Source: Bacteroides sp.
GTDB lineage: Bacteria > Bacteroidota > Bacteroidia > Bacteroidales > Muribaculaceae
DNA: 34,313 bases
Direction: 5' to 3'
NCBI GenBank assembly: GCA_014801785.1
Contig: JAAVDN010000020.1
Location: forward strand, 28,647-62,959
In this document: piece by piece, positions 25,721-33,914 of the stretch
Position numbering within the stretch: the first letter of the stretch is position 1
Layout of the letters: each line of letters begins with the position of its first letter
The notes under the pieces: generated by a model
The model's database searches: none
What the model was told of the DNA's origin: nothing
What the model saw: only the letters and a program-made list of their open reading frames with translations
Program-made: the position numbers and the translations under genes

Positions 25721-26808
25721 TTCTTTTGCAGAAGAGGATCGAGAAAGAGTATTTTGGCGGCGCAGGCGACGAAACCGAGGAAAATGAAGCCTGCGAGAAT
25801 CATTATCTTACGCGGTGCCGAGGGCTTGACAGGGACAGTCGCGGGGGTGATGACGGCGTAGACAGGGGTCGTCTCCTGCACTTTTGCCTGGGCCTGCTGC
25901 ACCTGCTGGGCTGTCTGGTTGTAGAGGTTGAAGGCGAGGGTCGCCTCATTCTCAAGGCGTTCCCGGGTCGTCTGGGCGGAGCGGAGGATAACTCCCTGGT
26001 TATGGTCAAGATAATCGGCATAGCGTTGCTGCGCCTTGTAGTAGTTTTCCTTGGCCTCGGCATTAAGCTTTTCGGCGTAGGCCAGATCTTTGCGCGCTTT
26101 GTTGGTGCGGTATTCGGTTATATAACCCTGAAGACGGGAGACAACCGTGTCACAAAGCTCGGCGGAGATGAGAGCATCCTGCATGGTGACATTGACAGTC
26201 ACCACGGATGTTTTCTGGTCGACGCTTGCCGTCACCCTATCCTTCAAGGCCAAGACGAGATTGTTCTCCTCTTTAGTCAGCTGGAAAGGGTTCAGCTTAT
26301 GGTTCGGGTCTCCTTCCTCATCGCTTTTAAGCAGCGCGATAAGTTTGAAGGGTAGTTTCATTATGGCGCTCCACCAGGGTGATTTGGTATCCTCCTCCAT
26401 ATACTGGCGCACGGAGATAAGGCGCGATTTCTCATCTTTCTTCGGGAGGGTAGAGACCTCGACATCGAAGAGTCCCGTCATGAAGGGAACGGAACCGAGG
26501 ACATCGGGATACAGCATCGGATAGACCGCATCAGTGCTGTTACCGGAGCCTGCGGAGAGTCCCGCCATAGAGGCGAGTGCGCTGAGTGAGCCGGTAGCTG
26601 TCTTATTGCCGTTGACCTCAGGAGCGAGTTTGACTGAAGTCGTATATTCCCTCGGAATACTGAAGGCTATTATCAATCCAAGAATCGCGGCGCAACCGCT
26701 CCATATCAGCAGCTTGCGGCGCTGTTGCCAGAGCTGGCGGGCGAGGTCAAGGAGGTCTATCTCTTTCTCCTCTCCGGCAGAACTCTTCATTTCCTTCTCT
26801 TCGGCCAT
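25717..26808 (-). CDS. Wzz-type chain-length determinant (polysaccharide co-polymerase)
   Basis: A 363-residue inner-membrane protein with two transmembrane segments, one near the N-terminus (RKLLIWSGCAAILGLIIAFS) and one near the C-terminus (MILAGFIFLGFVACAAKILF). Between them is a long periplasmic, coiled-coil-rich region (about residues 230-310), as in Wzz/PCP proteins. The proline-rich stretch before the second segment (PATVPVKPSAPRK) is the family hallmark. There is no C-terminal tyrosine-kinase domain. It would regulate chain length with the EpsG-type polymerase and form a trans-envelope complex with the SLBB export protein. It follows that gene after 54 bases that contain a hairpin. 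Confidence 0.9.
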   Translation of the reverse strand: MAEEKEMKSSAGEEKEIDLLDLARQLWQQRRKLLIWSGCAAILGLIIAFSIPREYTTSVKLAPEVNGNKTATGSLSALASMAGLSAGSGNSTDAVYPMLYPDVLGSVPFMTGLFDVEVSTLPKKDEKSRLISVRQYMEEDTKSPWWSAIMKLPFKLIALLKSDEEGDPNHKLNPFQLTKEENNLVLALKDRVTASVDQKTSVVTVNVTMQDALISAELCDTVVSRLQGYITEYRTNKARKDLAYAEKLNAEAKENYYKAQQRYADYLDHNQGVILRSAQTTRERLENEATLAFNLYNQTAQQVQQAQAKVQETTPVYAVITPATVPVKPSAPRKIMILAGFIFLGFVACAAKILFLDPLLQKK

Positions 26809-26824
26809 GATGGGATATGATTTG

Positions 26825-26851
26825 GCGCGGAGCCGCTGATCGGCTCCGCGC
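26825..26851 (-). terminator. Hairpin between the wza-like and wzz-like genes
   Basis: An 11-bp perfect G/C-rich stem (GCGCGGAGCCG with CGGCTCCGCGC) with a 5-base loop, 11 bases past the upstream stop. No T-run follows, so it may be a partial terminator or an mRNA-stabilising hairpin within the operon. Confidence 0.6.
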
Positions 26852-26862
26852 GATTTACAGTT

Positions 26863-29277
26863 TTATTTCTTGAAAATGTTGGTGATTGTGGCGGCGAGGG
26901 CAGCGACGGAGGAGAAGCTGGTCGCCATCGCCATTACCTTCGTCCAGTCCGTTCCCTGACTCTGCGGTTTGGCCGGCACGATAATCTGACAACCCGGTTC
27001 GATGACGATATTCTTCTTCGCCCGGGCGACCGTTCCGTTCATGTAGACTACGAACGCCTTGTTCTTACGCGCCTGCTGACCGTAGCCTCCGGCCTGGTCT
27101 ACATAATATTTCAGTTTCTTTCCCGGTTCGTAGACGACGGTGTTGGGGAACATAACCTCTCCGGAGATCTTGACAGTAGACTGCTGTTCGGGAATGAATA
27201 GGTTGTCTCCGGGTTGAAGGACTACATCATAGTGGGTTCCGGGATTAGCGAGTGCCTTTTCCAGGTCGATACCCACATTATATGTTCTCGAAACGTCAAT
27301 CTTACTGAGCGCGATAGAGTCTCCGACATTCGCGCCGCTGTTGGTCATCGCGAGGCGCAGGGCCGCCTGGCGTGCGGCATATTCATCGTCGGTCAGGCGT
27401 CTCTCAAGGTGAGCGCCGCGGACGTAGGCATCCTGGAGGATACCACCGGCGCGACGAATCACGTCGGTCAGTCGCTCGTTACGTCTCTCAAGCGCATATT
27501 CACCTGCGAAAAGGACCTCTCCGTTGATGGTGACATTCTTCTGGGAGCTGTAGCCGGGGCTTGTGCGGACGATGACCTGGTCGTAAGGCATCAGGAGGAA
27601 TCCCTGTCCCTCGCCGACGGCGAGTCCGTTCTCGATCGAGAGGGAGTAGACGCGTGCGAGCTGCTGGGTGGAGGTTGTGGAGGTCGGGTTGACGATACGG
27701 CGGGAGACATCGACACGGGCTGTCGAAGCACCTTCGAGAAGACCTCCGGCCTGGAAGATAAGGTCTTCGAGGGTAGTGTTCTGAGCGTAGGGATAAGTTC
27801 CGGGACGGGCTACATGACCGTTGATTGTCAAGGCTCCGCGCTCCTCCAGTTCATGGATGCTTGAGATGACCAGCACGTCATTGCGCTTCAGAGGGACGTC
27901 GGCTGCGCGTCCCGCCATGATTTCCCCGAGGTCAAGCGCTATGACCTCCAGTTCCAGATCCGGACCTTCGCGGTAGAGGAGCGCGCGTTGCGTGTAGGCA
28001 TCGTCGGTAAGGCCGTCGGCCTTCTTGATAAGGTCGGCGACGGTCGTCAGACCATCCCCGATGGCGAACATACCCGGACGATAGACCGAACCCTTAAGTT
28101 CGACGCGGTTGGAGTAGCGGTCGAGGATTGTTCCGACGGTGATGACGTCGCCATCCTTGAGGCGATAGCTGGCGAACTCCCCACGGTCGATATTGTATAG
28201 CTCGTTCTCCGTGCCGCTCTGGCGCGCGAGGCGCACCATCCCTTCGTAAGCGTCGCCGGTGAAACCTCCTGCGTATGCGAGGATGGTCTTGATGGTCTCG
28301 TCAGGCTTGATTTCGTAATACATAGGACGCTTGACGTTGCCATCGATATTGACCAGCTGCTCGTATGGAGGAACGATTATAACGTCTCCTTCCTGCAGAC
28401 GGATGTTGCCGGAGGTTTTGCCGTTGAAGAGGTATTCATAGATATCGATGCCGGCGACTTTCTTTCCGTTGCGCAATACCTGTATATTACGAAGCGAACC
28501 TATGTCGTTGATACCCCCGGCGCGATAGAGGGCATGGAAGACGGAGGAGAAGGGGGACATGCGGAAAGTGCCGGGAGTGGCGACCTCTCCGAGAATGTCT
28601 ACCTGAATGGTGCGTACCTGTCCGAGGGTCACCTGGACATCGGTGTCGGCTTCCGCCATTCCGGCGTATTTGCGTGAGAAGGCGCTGCGGATATGCTTGT
28701 TGGCGGCATCGATGGTCATACCGTTGAGATAGACCGGGCCTATCTGGGAAATCATGATGCTCCCCTCCGGAGAGATAGTCTGGCGGAGATGGTCTTCGGA
28801 GGTTCCCCAAATATCGATGATGACTTCATCGCCGGGTCCGAGACGGTAGTTCTGCGGAGTGGCGAGGTTATCGGAAGGCTCGAAAGTGAGGGAGCGGGAG
28901 TTGAACACCTTATGGCCATATATCTGACGGGCTGCGGCGGTTCCTTCAGCACCCTCGTCGATGGCGCGTCCAACATCGACCATCGCATCGTCGGAGAGAT
29001 CATCGGCAGCGTCATGGCGGCGTTCGGTGCGGGATGCCATTACACTCTGGTTCGTTGCCTGGGTCTCTGACTGATTCTGGCTTTCGAGACGGGCCTTGAT
29101 GCGTTCGGCCTGTTCGGGGGTCACACCCTGAGCCAGCAGTTCCTGACCGATCTGCTGGTTGGATTTTCCGGCCGCGGTCTGCTGCTTGATGTAGTTTATG
29201 ACCTGCTGGTCTGTCAGAGCCGAGGCGGCGATGGCGACGGCCATGAACAGAGACAGGAGTATTCGCCTCATCTTCAT
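26863..29277 (-). CDS. Outer-membrane polysaccharide export protein (Wza-like, SLBB)
   Basis: An 804-residue export channel protein with a cleavable signal peptide (about 1-20, no lipobox cysteine). An N-terminal helical domain (LTDQQVINYIKQQTAAGKSN, to about 66) is followed by a low-complexity linker, the Poly_export domain from YRLGPGDEVIIDIWG (about 144) to about 220, then about six SLBB repeats recognised as GEVATPGTF, GNVKRPMYY, GSVYRPGMF, GHVARPGTY, GEVLFAGEY and GEVMFPNTV. The C-terminus has a hydrophobic segment (FSSVAALAATITNIF). This long multi-SLBB form is typical of Bacteroidetes. It is the first gene of the export block, with its own promoter 50 bases upstream. It would work with the Wzz-type protein to carry the polymer across the outer membrane. 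Confidence 0.92.
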   Translation of the reverse strand: MKMRRILLSLFMAVAIAASALTDQQVINYIKQQTAAGKSNQQIGQELLAQGVTPEQAERIKARLESQNQSETQATNQSVMASRTERRHDAADDLSDDAMVDVGRAIDEGAEGTAAARQIYGHKVFNSRSLTFEPSDNLATPQNYRLGPGDEVIIDIWGTSEDHLRQTISPEGSIMISQIGPVYLNGMTIDAANKHIRSAFSRKYAGMAEADTDVQVTLGQVRTIQVDILGEVATPGTFRMSPFSSVFHALYRAGGINDIGSLRNIQVLRNGKKVAGIDIYEYLFNGKTSGNIRLQEGDVIIVPPYEQLVNIDGNVKRPMYYEIKPDETIKTILAYAGGFTGDAYEGMVRLARQSGTENELYNIDRGEFASYRLKDGDVITVGTILDRYSNRVELKGSVYRPGMFAIGDGLTTVADLIKKADGLTDDAYTQRALLYREGPDLELEVIALDLGEIMAGRAADVPLKRNDVLVISSIHELEERGALTINGHVARPGTYPYAQNTTLEDLIFQAGGLLEGASTARVDVSRRIVNPTSTTSTQQLARVYSLSIENGLAVGEGQGFLLMPYDQVIVRTSPGYSSQKNVTINGEVLFAGEYALERRNERLTDVIRRAGGILQDAYVRGAHLERRLTDDEYAARQAALRLAMTNSGANVGDSIALSKIDVSRTYNVGIDLEKALANPGTHYDVVLQPGDNLFIPEQQSTVKISGEVMFPNTVVYEPGKKLKYYVDQAGGYGQQARKNKAFVVYMNGTVARAKKNIVIEPGCQIIVPAKPQSQGTDWTKVMAMATSFSSVAALAATITNIFKK

Positions 29278-29327
29278 CTGGGAAGGGTTTTTTAGGTTGT
29301 TTTGGGTATTGGTTACGCTATTGGGGA

Positions 29328-29335
29328 CAAAGGTA
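29328..29335 (-). promoter_or_regulatory. Candidate -7 box of the export operon
   Basis: Minus-strand TACCTTTG, an exact match to TAnnTTTG, in the context TAGTACCTTTGTCCCC. It lies about 50 bases before the wza-like ATG and directly after the mltD terminator, which marks the switch from housekeeping to capsule transcription. Confidence 0.65.
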
Positions 29336-29360
29336 CTAAAAAAATCTCAGATTATCAGAA

Positions 29361-29407
29361 TTTTCCGTAACGCAGGCGCCTCAGACTGGCGCCTGCGTTA
29401 CGGAAAA
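29361..29407 (-). terminator. Strong intrinsic terminator of the lytic transglycosylase gene
   Basis: A perfect 20-bp stem with a 7-base loop that starts 25 bases past the stop at 29433. On the minus strand the stem ends in TTTT and a T-run follows shortly after. It isolates the partition/cell wall genes from the capsule locus. The perfect complementarity also allows termination in the other direction. Confidence 0.85.
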
Positions 29408-29432
29408 GAGTCTTTGACGGGAGTTGCAGGGT

Positions 29433-31244
29433 TTATCTCCTCTTTTTGGATTTCTTGGAGGATTTGGAGCTTTTGGAGGAGCTTTTCTTGCTTTTCTTAC
29501 TTCCCGTGGCTTTCCCGGAACTGCCGGAAGTCCCCTTGACAGGGATAGTCAGGGATTTTCCGGCGCGGATATTGTCGTTCTTAAGGCCGTTGGCCGCTTT
29601 GAGCTGTTCGACGGTCACACCATACTTCTTGGAGATGGAACTCAGCGACTCTCCGTTCTTGATCTCGTGGGACTGCGGTTTGGCAGGCTGAGCTTTCTGG
29701 GTTTTCTGATTCTTTTTGGAAGCGGTGGATTTTGACTGCGCGGAGGATTGCGCGGCACGCGAAGCTACGGAGGCGGACTGAGTTGCATTCGTCTTTGTCT
29801 CGGAGGCGCGTGAAGCTCTGGAATTTCCGTTATTGGCCTGATATGAGGCGGAGGGCTGGATTTTCAGCTGCTGGCCGGCGCGGACGGCATTGCGGCGCAG
29901 GTGGTTCCAGGCGCGAATATCGGAGGCTGTGACGCCGTAGGCCTGCGCGATAGCCGCCAAGGTCTCCCCTTTGGCAACCTTATGGACAATCGTCTTTCCT
30001 CCGCTGACGGCATTGTCCGAACGAGAGGAAGCGTTGGCCGCGGCGATGGTCGGACCCTGGTCATCGGATCCTTCAGGACGCTCGGCGACAGGAATCTGCG
30101 AGACCACTATGCGGGGTTCCTCGGAAAGAGGGGCTTCATCCCCCGGCTCCGCCTGGTCGCGCCGCGCATAGCGTTCCGCCTCATAGGCCAGGATATCTTC
30201 CTGACTCATGATATAGGCCTGCGTCTGGCGGGAGGGGAGGATGAGGGTGTACTGTCGTCCGGCGGTTGCCGGAATGAGGTCGGCGCGATATTGGGGATTC
30301 AGAATACGCAACTCCTCGACGGGGATATCGAGAACTTTGGAAATCTGGTTGAAGTGGACACGGTCAGCGACATGGACCGTATCGGTCACGAGCGGCTTGG
30401 TCGGCAACACCGGACTGATTCCATGCTCCGGATAGTAAGTCATCACATAGTTGGCGGCTATGAACATCGGGACATACCCGCGTGTCTCCGGACTGAGATA
30501 TTCGTAAATCGACCAGAAGTCGTGATGTTTCGGATCTCCTCCGGCGCGGCGTATAGCCTTATTGACAGCGTTGGGACCGCAGTTGTAGGCGGCGATGGCG
30601 AGACTCCAGTCGCCGTATGTATCATGCAGGCTTTTGAGATAGTCAGCGGCGGCTGCCGAGGAGGCGTACGGGTCGCGGCGTTCATCTACGAGGGATGAGA
30701 CTTCGAGCCCCATCCCTTTGGCGGTCGCGAGCATGAACTGCCAGAGTCCGGCGGCACCGTGAGTGGATACAGCGTTGGGATCGAGTCCCGATTCGATGAC
30801 CGGAAGATATTTCAGCTCCAGGGGGAGACCGCGCTCTTCGAGGGCCTGTTCAAAAATAGGGGTATAATAGTTGGAAAGTCCCAGGATAGCGCTTACCTGC
30901 TTTCGGGAGCGCTCCATATATCGGTCGATATATGAGCGGACTACCTGGTTGAACGGCATCTCGATGACTGTCGGGAGGGCAGCGAGGCGCCGGCGTATCA
31001 TATCGTCGCTGACCTGCGGATTCCCCGGGTCGGGAGCATCGGGGTCAAGAGATGTATAGTTGCGCATATACCAGCCTTCGAGAAGACGCTGGGAGTCGCG
31101 TTCGAAAGCTTCGGGAAAAACGATGGAGGAGTCGGAAACGGAGTTCTTGAGGTCAAGCACATTCGATTTCGACTTGCGTGCGCCGGCCGCGGGGGAGGCG
31201 AGTATCAGCAGGGCTGCGAGGGATGCTAAGAGACGTTTTGTCAT
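29433..31244 (-). CDS. mltD: MltD-like membrane-bound lytic transglycosylase with LysM domains
   Basis: A 603-residue exported wall hydrolase. Signal peptide 1-21 (ending ASPAAGA). The SLT domain (about 125-240) has the catalytic glutamate in VIESGLDPNAVSTHGAAGLW (Glu151) and AIAAYNCGPNAV. One divergent LysM follows (about 300-345), then two clear LysM domains separated by Ser/Ala/Thr-rich linkers (HKVAKGETLAAIAQAYGV, about 425; HEIKNGESLSSISKKYGV, about 530). The last about 30 residues are almost only Lys and Ser. Cleaves glycan strands to 1,6-anhydro-muropeptides (family knowledge). In Bacteroidales it usually follows the DUF5683 gene, as here. Confidence 0.9.
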   Translation of the reverse strand: MTKRLLASLAALLILASPAAGARKSKSNVLDLKNSVSDSSIVFPEAFERDSQRLLEGWYMRNYTSLDPDAPDPGNPQVSDDMIRRRLAALPTVIEMPFNQVVRSYIDRYMERSRKQVSAILGLSNYYTPIFEQALEERGLPLELKYLPVIESGLDPNAVSTHGAAGLWQFMLATAKGMGLEVSSLVDERRDPYASSAAAADYLKSLHDTYGDWSLAIAAYNCGPNAVNKAIRRAGGDPKHHDFWSIYEYLSPETRGYVPMFIAANYVMTYYPEHGISPVLPTKPLVTDTVHVADRVHFNQISKVLDIPVEELRILNPQYRADLIPATAGRQYTLILPSRQTQAYIMSQEDILAYEAERYARRDQAEPGDEAPLSEEPRIVVSQIPVAERPEGSDDQGPTIAAANASSRSDNAVSGGKTIVHKVAKGETLAAIAQAYGVTASDIRAWNHLRRNAVRAGQQLKIQPSASYQANNGNSRASRASETKTNATQSASVASRAAQSSAQSKSTASKKNQKTQKAQPAKPQSHEIKNGESLSSISKKYGVTVEQLKAANGLKNDNIRAGKSLTIPVKGTSGSSGKATGSKKSKKSSSKSSKSSKKSKKRR

Positions 31245-31263
31245 AGAGCTTGAGGGTGAGGGG

Positions 31264-31962
31264 TCAGAAGGTGAAGGCCCAGTTCAGGCCGAGTGACATC
31301 CGATGGTCGGAGGGGTTGACCATCAGGGCCGGGGTGAGATCGAGGGAGAGGTCGGGGGATATGTCGAAGTGGGCCATCGAGGCGTCGACGTAGGCGTCGA
31401 CCATGCAGAGGAGATAGAGGCCCACCATACAGATGATACAAAGGTCGCGGTTGCGGCGGTAGTAGTTCTTGCGCGACTGCATGACACTCGTCAGCCAGAC
31501 CAGGTCAAGGTCGGATTCGAGGGTTGTCGGAGGGAAGAAGTCCATGTAGGAGCGCGAGGCAGGGTCGGAGTCCGTCAGGTCGCGGAAGGCCTGGGAATAG
31601 TCGGCATACTGATTGTTGTTCCAGTTAGTCGCGTAGATAAGACCCATGAATCCTCCGACTACTATCGGGAGTTTCCAGTAGCGCCGGTTGTAGATCTGCC
31701 CGAGACCCGGACAGAGGGCGGAGAGCCAGACGGCCCGCGTAGGATCCGGATTGAAAATCTTCTTCCCGTCAAGACCGTAAGGGGAGTCGGCGGCGACGAC
31801 GATTGTCTTCGGTTCCTCCTCCTCGGAAATCAGCTCCTGCCCCGTAACTGAGGATAGGGAATCGACCGGCTGTGTCAGCTCCGGCTCCGCGCCCCGCAAC
31901 GGGAGGGCGGCCGGCAGAATCAGCAGGAAGAGGATAATATATTTTAGCAGACTGAATTTCAA
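31264..31962 (-). CDS. DUF5683 envelope protein
   Basis: A 232-residue protein of the DUF5683 family, conserved next to parB and the LysM transglycosylase in Bacteroidales. It has a signal sequence (LLKYIILFLLILPAALPL), the family motif RAVWLSALCPGLGQIYNRRY with hydrophobic segments (LPIVVGGFMGLIYAT and LCIICMVGLYLLCMVDAYVDA), and a C-terminal part with strand-like segments. The start codon is TTG at 31962; no ATG is available in frame upstream before a stop, and later ATGs would remove the signal sequence. Function unknown. The close spacing to the transglycosylase (19 bases) suggests a joint envelope role. Confidence 0.85.
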   Translation of the reverse strand: MKFSLLKYIILFLLILPAALPLRGAEPELTQPVDSLSSVTGQELISEEEEPKTIVVAADSPYGLDGKKIFNPDPTRAVWLSALCPGLGQIYNRRYWKLPIVVGGFMGLIYATNWNNNQYADYSQAFRDLTDSDPASRSYMDFFPPTTLESDLDLVWLTSVMQSRKNYYRRNRDLCIICMVGLYLLCMVDAYVDASMAHFDISPDLSLDLTPALMVNPSDHRMSLGLNWAFTF

Positions 31963-31997
31963 TTGACTGGGGATTCTGATTGTTCCGGGAAGTTAAA

Positions 31998-32879
31998 TTA
32001 TTTGAGTTTCTCGAAGAGAGCGACCAGCTGTTCGAGCTCGTCGTCGGAGGAGAAGCGGAGAGTTATGGAACCTTTGCCGCTGTCGGAACGCGAGAATTTG
32101 ACGCCGGTCGGGAAGTAGCCGGCCAGGTCTCGGGCAAAGAAGTCATATTTTCCGGCCCCTTTCTCCTTGACGGGAGGGGCCGGGGTCTCTTCCGGAACCG
32201 GACCTGCGGCATTGAGTTGGCGGACCATCTCTTCGACGCGTCTGACCGACAGACCTTCGCGCACTATCAGATTGAAAAGCTTCAGCTGTTGTTTCGGGTC
32301 GGCGACGGCGAGCAGGGCGCGGGCGTGGCCCATCTCCAGCTTATGGTCTCGCAGTCCGAGCTGGATTTCAGCGGGGAGTTTGAGGAGACGCAGATGGTTG
32401 GCTATTGTGGCGCGTTTCTTTCCGAGTCGTTCGGAGAGACGGTCCTGGGTCAGGGAGTATGTGTCGATAAGTTTTCGGAAAGCGAGCGCGACTTCTATAG
32501 CGTTGAGGTCTTCGCGCTGTATATTCTCGATCAGGGCCATTTCGGTCACTTCCGAGTCGGAGGCCGTCCGGACGTATGCGGGGAGAGAGGTCAGTCCGGC
32601 GATACGGGCGGCGCGCCAGCGGCGTTCTCCGGCGATGATCTGATAGCGGCCGTTGTCGGTCGAGCGCAGCGAGAGAGGTTGGATGACACCCAGTTCGCGA
32701 ATCGATATGGCCAGCTCTTCGAGCGCCTCGGGATCGAAATTGGTGCGGGGCTGGTCGGGATTGGGGTCTATGAGGTCGAGGTCGATTTCGGAAATGGCGG
32801 AAGAGCCGGCCGGTTCCGGGTCGGGAAAAGCTATCAGGGAGTCCAGACCGCGTCCGAGGGCCTGTCGTTTGTTCATCAT
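31998..32879 (-). CDS. parB: Chromosome partition protein ParB (Spo0J)
   Basis: A 293-residue ParB. N-terminal KRQALGRGLDSLI (4-16) is the ParA-contact region. The CTPase/clamp domain has QPLSLRSTDNGRYQIIAGER with the GERRWRA box at 84-90 and ENIQREDLN at 118-126. A helix-turn-helix follows (about 140-170), and the C-terminal dimer domain begins near 250 (SITLRFSSDDELEQLVALF). It loads on parS and spreads as a CTP-dependent clamp (established for the family). Paired with parA 42 bases upstream. No parS-like 16-mer was found in the window. Confidence 0.95.
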   Translation of the reverse strand: MMNKRQALGRGLDSLIAFPDPEPAGSSAISEIDLDLIDPNPDQPRTNFDPEALEELAISIRELGVIQPLSLRSTDNGRYQIIAGERRWRAARIAGLTSLPAYVRTASDSEVTEMALIENIQREDLNAIEVALAFRKLIDTYSLTQDRLSERLGKKRATIANHLRLLKLPAEIQLGLRDHKLEMGHARALLAVADPKQQLKLFNLIVREGLSVRRVEEMVRQLNAAGPVPEETPAPPVKEKGAGKYDFFARDLAGYFPTGVKFSRSDSGKGSITLRFSSDDELEQLVALFEKLK

Positions 32880-32921
32880 CTGGCAAATTTTTTGCAGGGG
32901 GCGCCGAGGGCGTCCGGAGGA

Positions 32922-33695
32922 TTATTTATGTCTGTTGCGGGCGATAAGCTCGCGCGCGAGCTGGTTGTAGGCGATGGCGCCGCGTGATTCCGGATCGTAT
33001 AAGATGACCGGAAGACCATGGCTCGGAGACTCCGAGAGCTTGATGTTGCGCGGAATTACGGTCGTGAAGACCATATCGCCGAAATGACCTTTCAGCTCCT
33101 CGAAAATCTGATTTGCCAACCGGAGACGGGCGTCATACATCGTCAGCAGGAAACCTTCGATTTCCAGCGCGGGGCGGAGGCGCGACTTTATGATGCGTAT
33201 TGTGTTGAGGAGCTGTGAGATTCCTTCAAGGGCGAAATATTCGCTCTGGACAGGAATGATGACGGAATCAGCCGCCGTCAGCGCGTTGACCGTTATTATC
33301 CCGAGCGACGGGGAGCAGTCAATGAGGATATAGTCATATTTCTCCCTCATCGGTTCGAGGACGCGGGAGAGGACTCGTTCGCGGTCGCGCATCCCCATCA
33401 GCTCGACTTCGGCTCCAACGAGATTGATGTTGGAGCATATCAGGTCGAGCCCATCGATGGAGGAGGGGACGACAGCGTCGGCACCCGGGAGGGAATCGAC
33501 GAGACATTCATATATGGAGGCGGGAGCCTCTTTGGAATCGACTCCCAGACCGGAGGTGGCGTTGGCCTGCGGGTCGGCATCGACGAGAAGCACGCGTTTC
33601 TTTGTGTCGGCCGCCAGACAGGCGCCGAGGTTGAAGGCTGTGGTCGTCTTGCCGACACCACCTTTCTGGTTGGCGATGGCTATTATTTTGCCCAT
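32922..33695 (-). CDS. parA: Chromosome partition ATPase ParA (Soj)
   Basis: A 257-residue ParA/Soj with the deviant Walker A KGGVGKTT (11-18) right after MGKIIAIANQ, followed by LLVDADPQANATSGLG (A' motif) and YILIDCSPSLGIITVNAL (Walker B), and SEYFALEGISQLL. It lacks an N-terminal DNA-binding domain, which marks it as the chromosomal type. It acts with ParB in origin segregation. First gene of the parA-parB-DUF5683-mltD operon. A near-consensus -7 box (TTACTTTG) lies at 33792-33799. Confidence 0.95.
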   Translation of the reverse strand: MGKIIAIANQKGGVGKTTTAFNLGACLAADTKKRVLLVDADPQANATSGLGVDSKEAPASIYECLVDSLPGADAVVPSSIDGLDLICSNINLVGAEVELMGMRDRERVLSRVLEPMREKYDYILIDCSPSLGIITVNALTAADSVIIPVQSEYFALEGISQLLNTIRIIKSRLRPALEIEGFLLTMYDARLRLANQIFEELKGHFGDMVFTTVIPRNIKLSESPSHGLPVILYDPESRGAIAYNQLARELIARNRHK

Positions 33696-33791
33696 AATGA
33701 GTTGATATTCAGCTAACCGCCATCAGCGCGGAGCGCCTGTCTGACTGGCTTCACGAAGTGTGGAGAGGGGAGGGCGGTATGTTTCAACCTG

Positions 33792-33799
33792 CAAAGTAA
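33792..33799 (-). promoter_or_regulatory. Candidate -7 box of parA (one mismatch)
   Basis: Minus-strand TTACTTTG differs from TAnnTTTG at the second base. It lies about 95 bases before the parA ATG, with copy 3 of the dispersed repeat further upstream. Confidence 0.35.
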
Positions 33800-33866
33800 T
33801 AAAATTCGGACGTGAAATCCCACATCGGAATATTAAAAAGTGTTTAACGGGAGGTTGGATTTTACA

Positions 33867-33914
33867 GGAATATGTCGTCGAACTGTTGACATTTCTTGTT
33901 GGGCTGGGGTCTTA
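33867..33914 (-). repeat. Dispersed intergenic repeat, copy 3
   Basis: Same order and spacing as copy 1: GGAATATGTCG at 33867-33877, then the core GACATTTCTTGTTGGGCTGG with a few substitutions and one extra T. The end of the element contains the TAA stop of the MATE gene (33912-33914). Confidence 0.6.

Noticed and set aside
31980-32987. A 335-codon plus-strand open frame across parB
   Set aside because: It lies opposite the certain parB gene and has no recognisable motif.
33696-33911. A parS site near parA
   Set aside because: No 16-bp palindrome like TGTTnCACGTGnAACA was found here; the only CACGTG seen while reading (20519-20524) is part of a longer, different palindrome.
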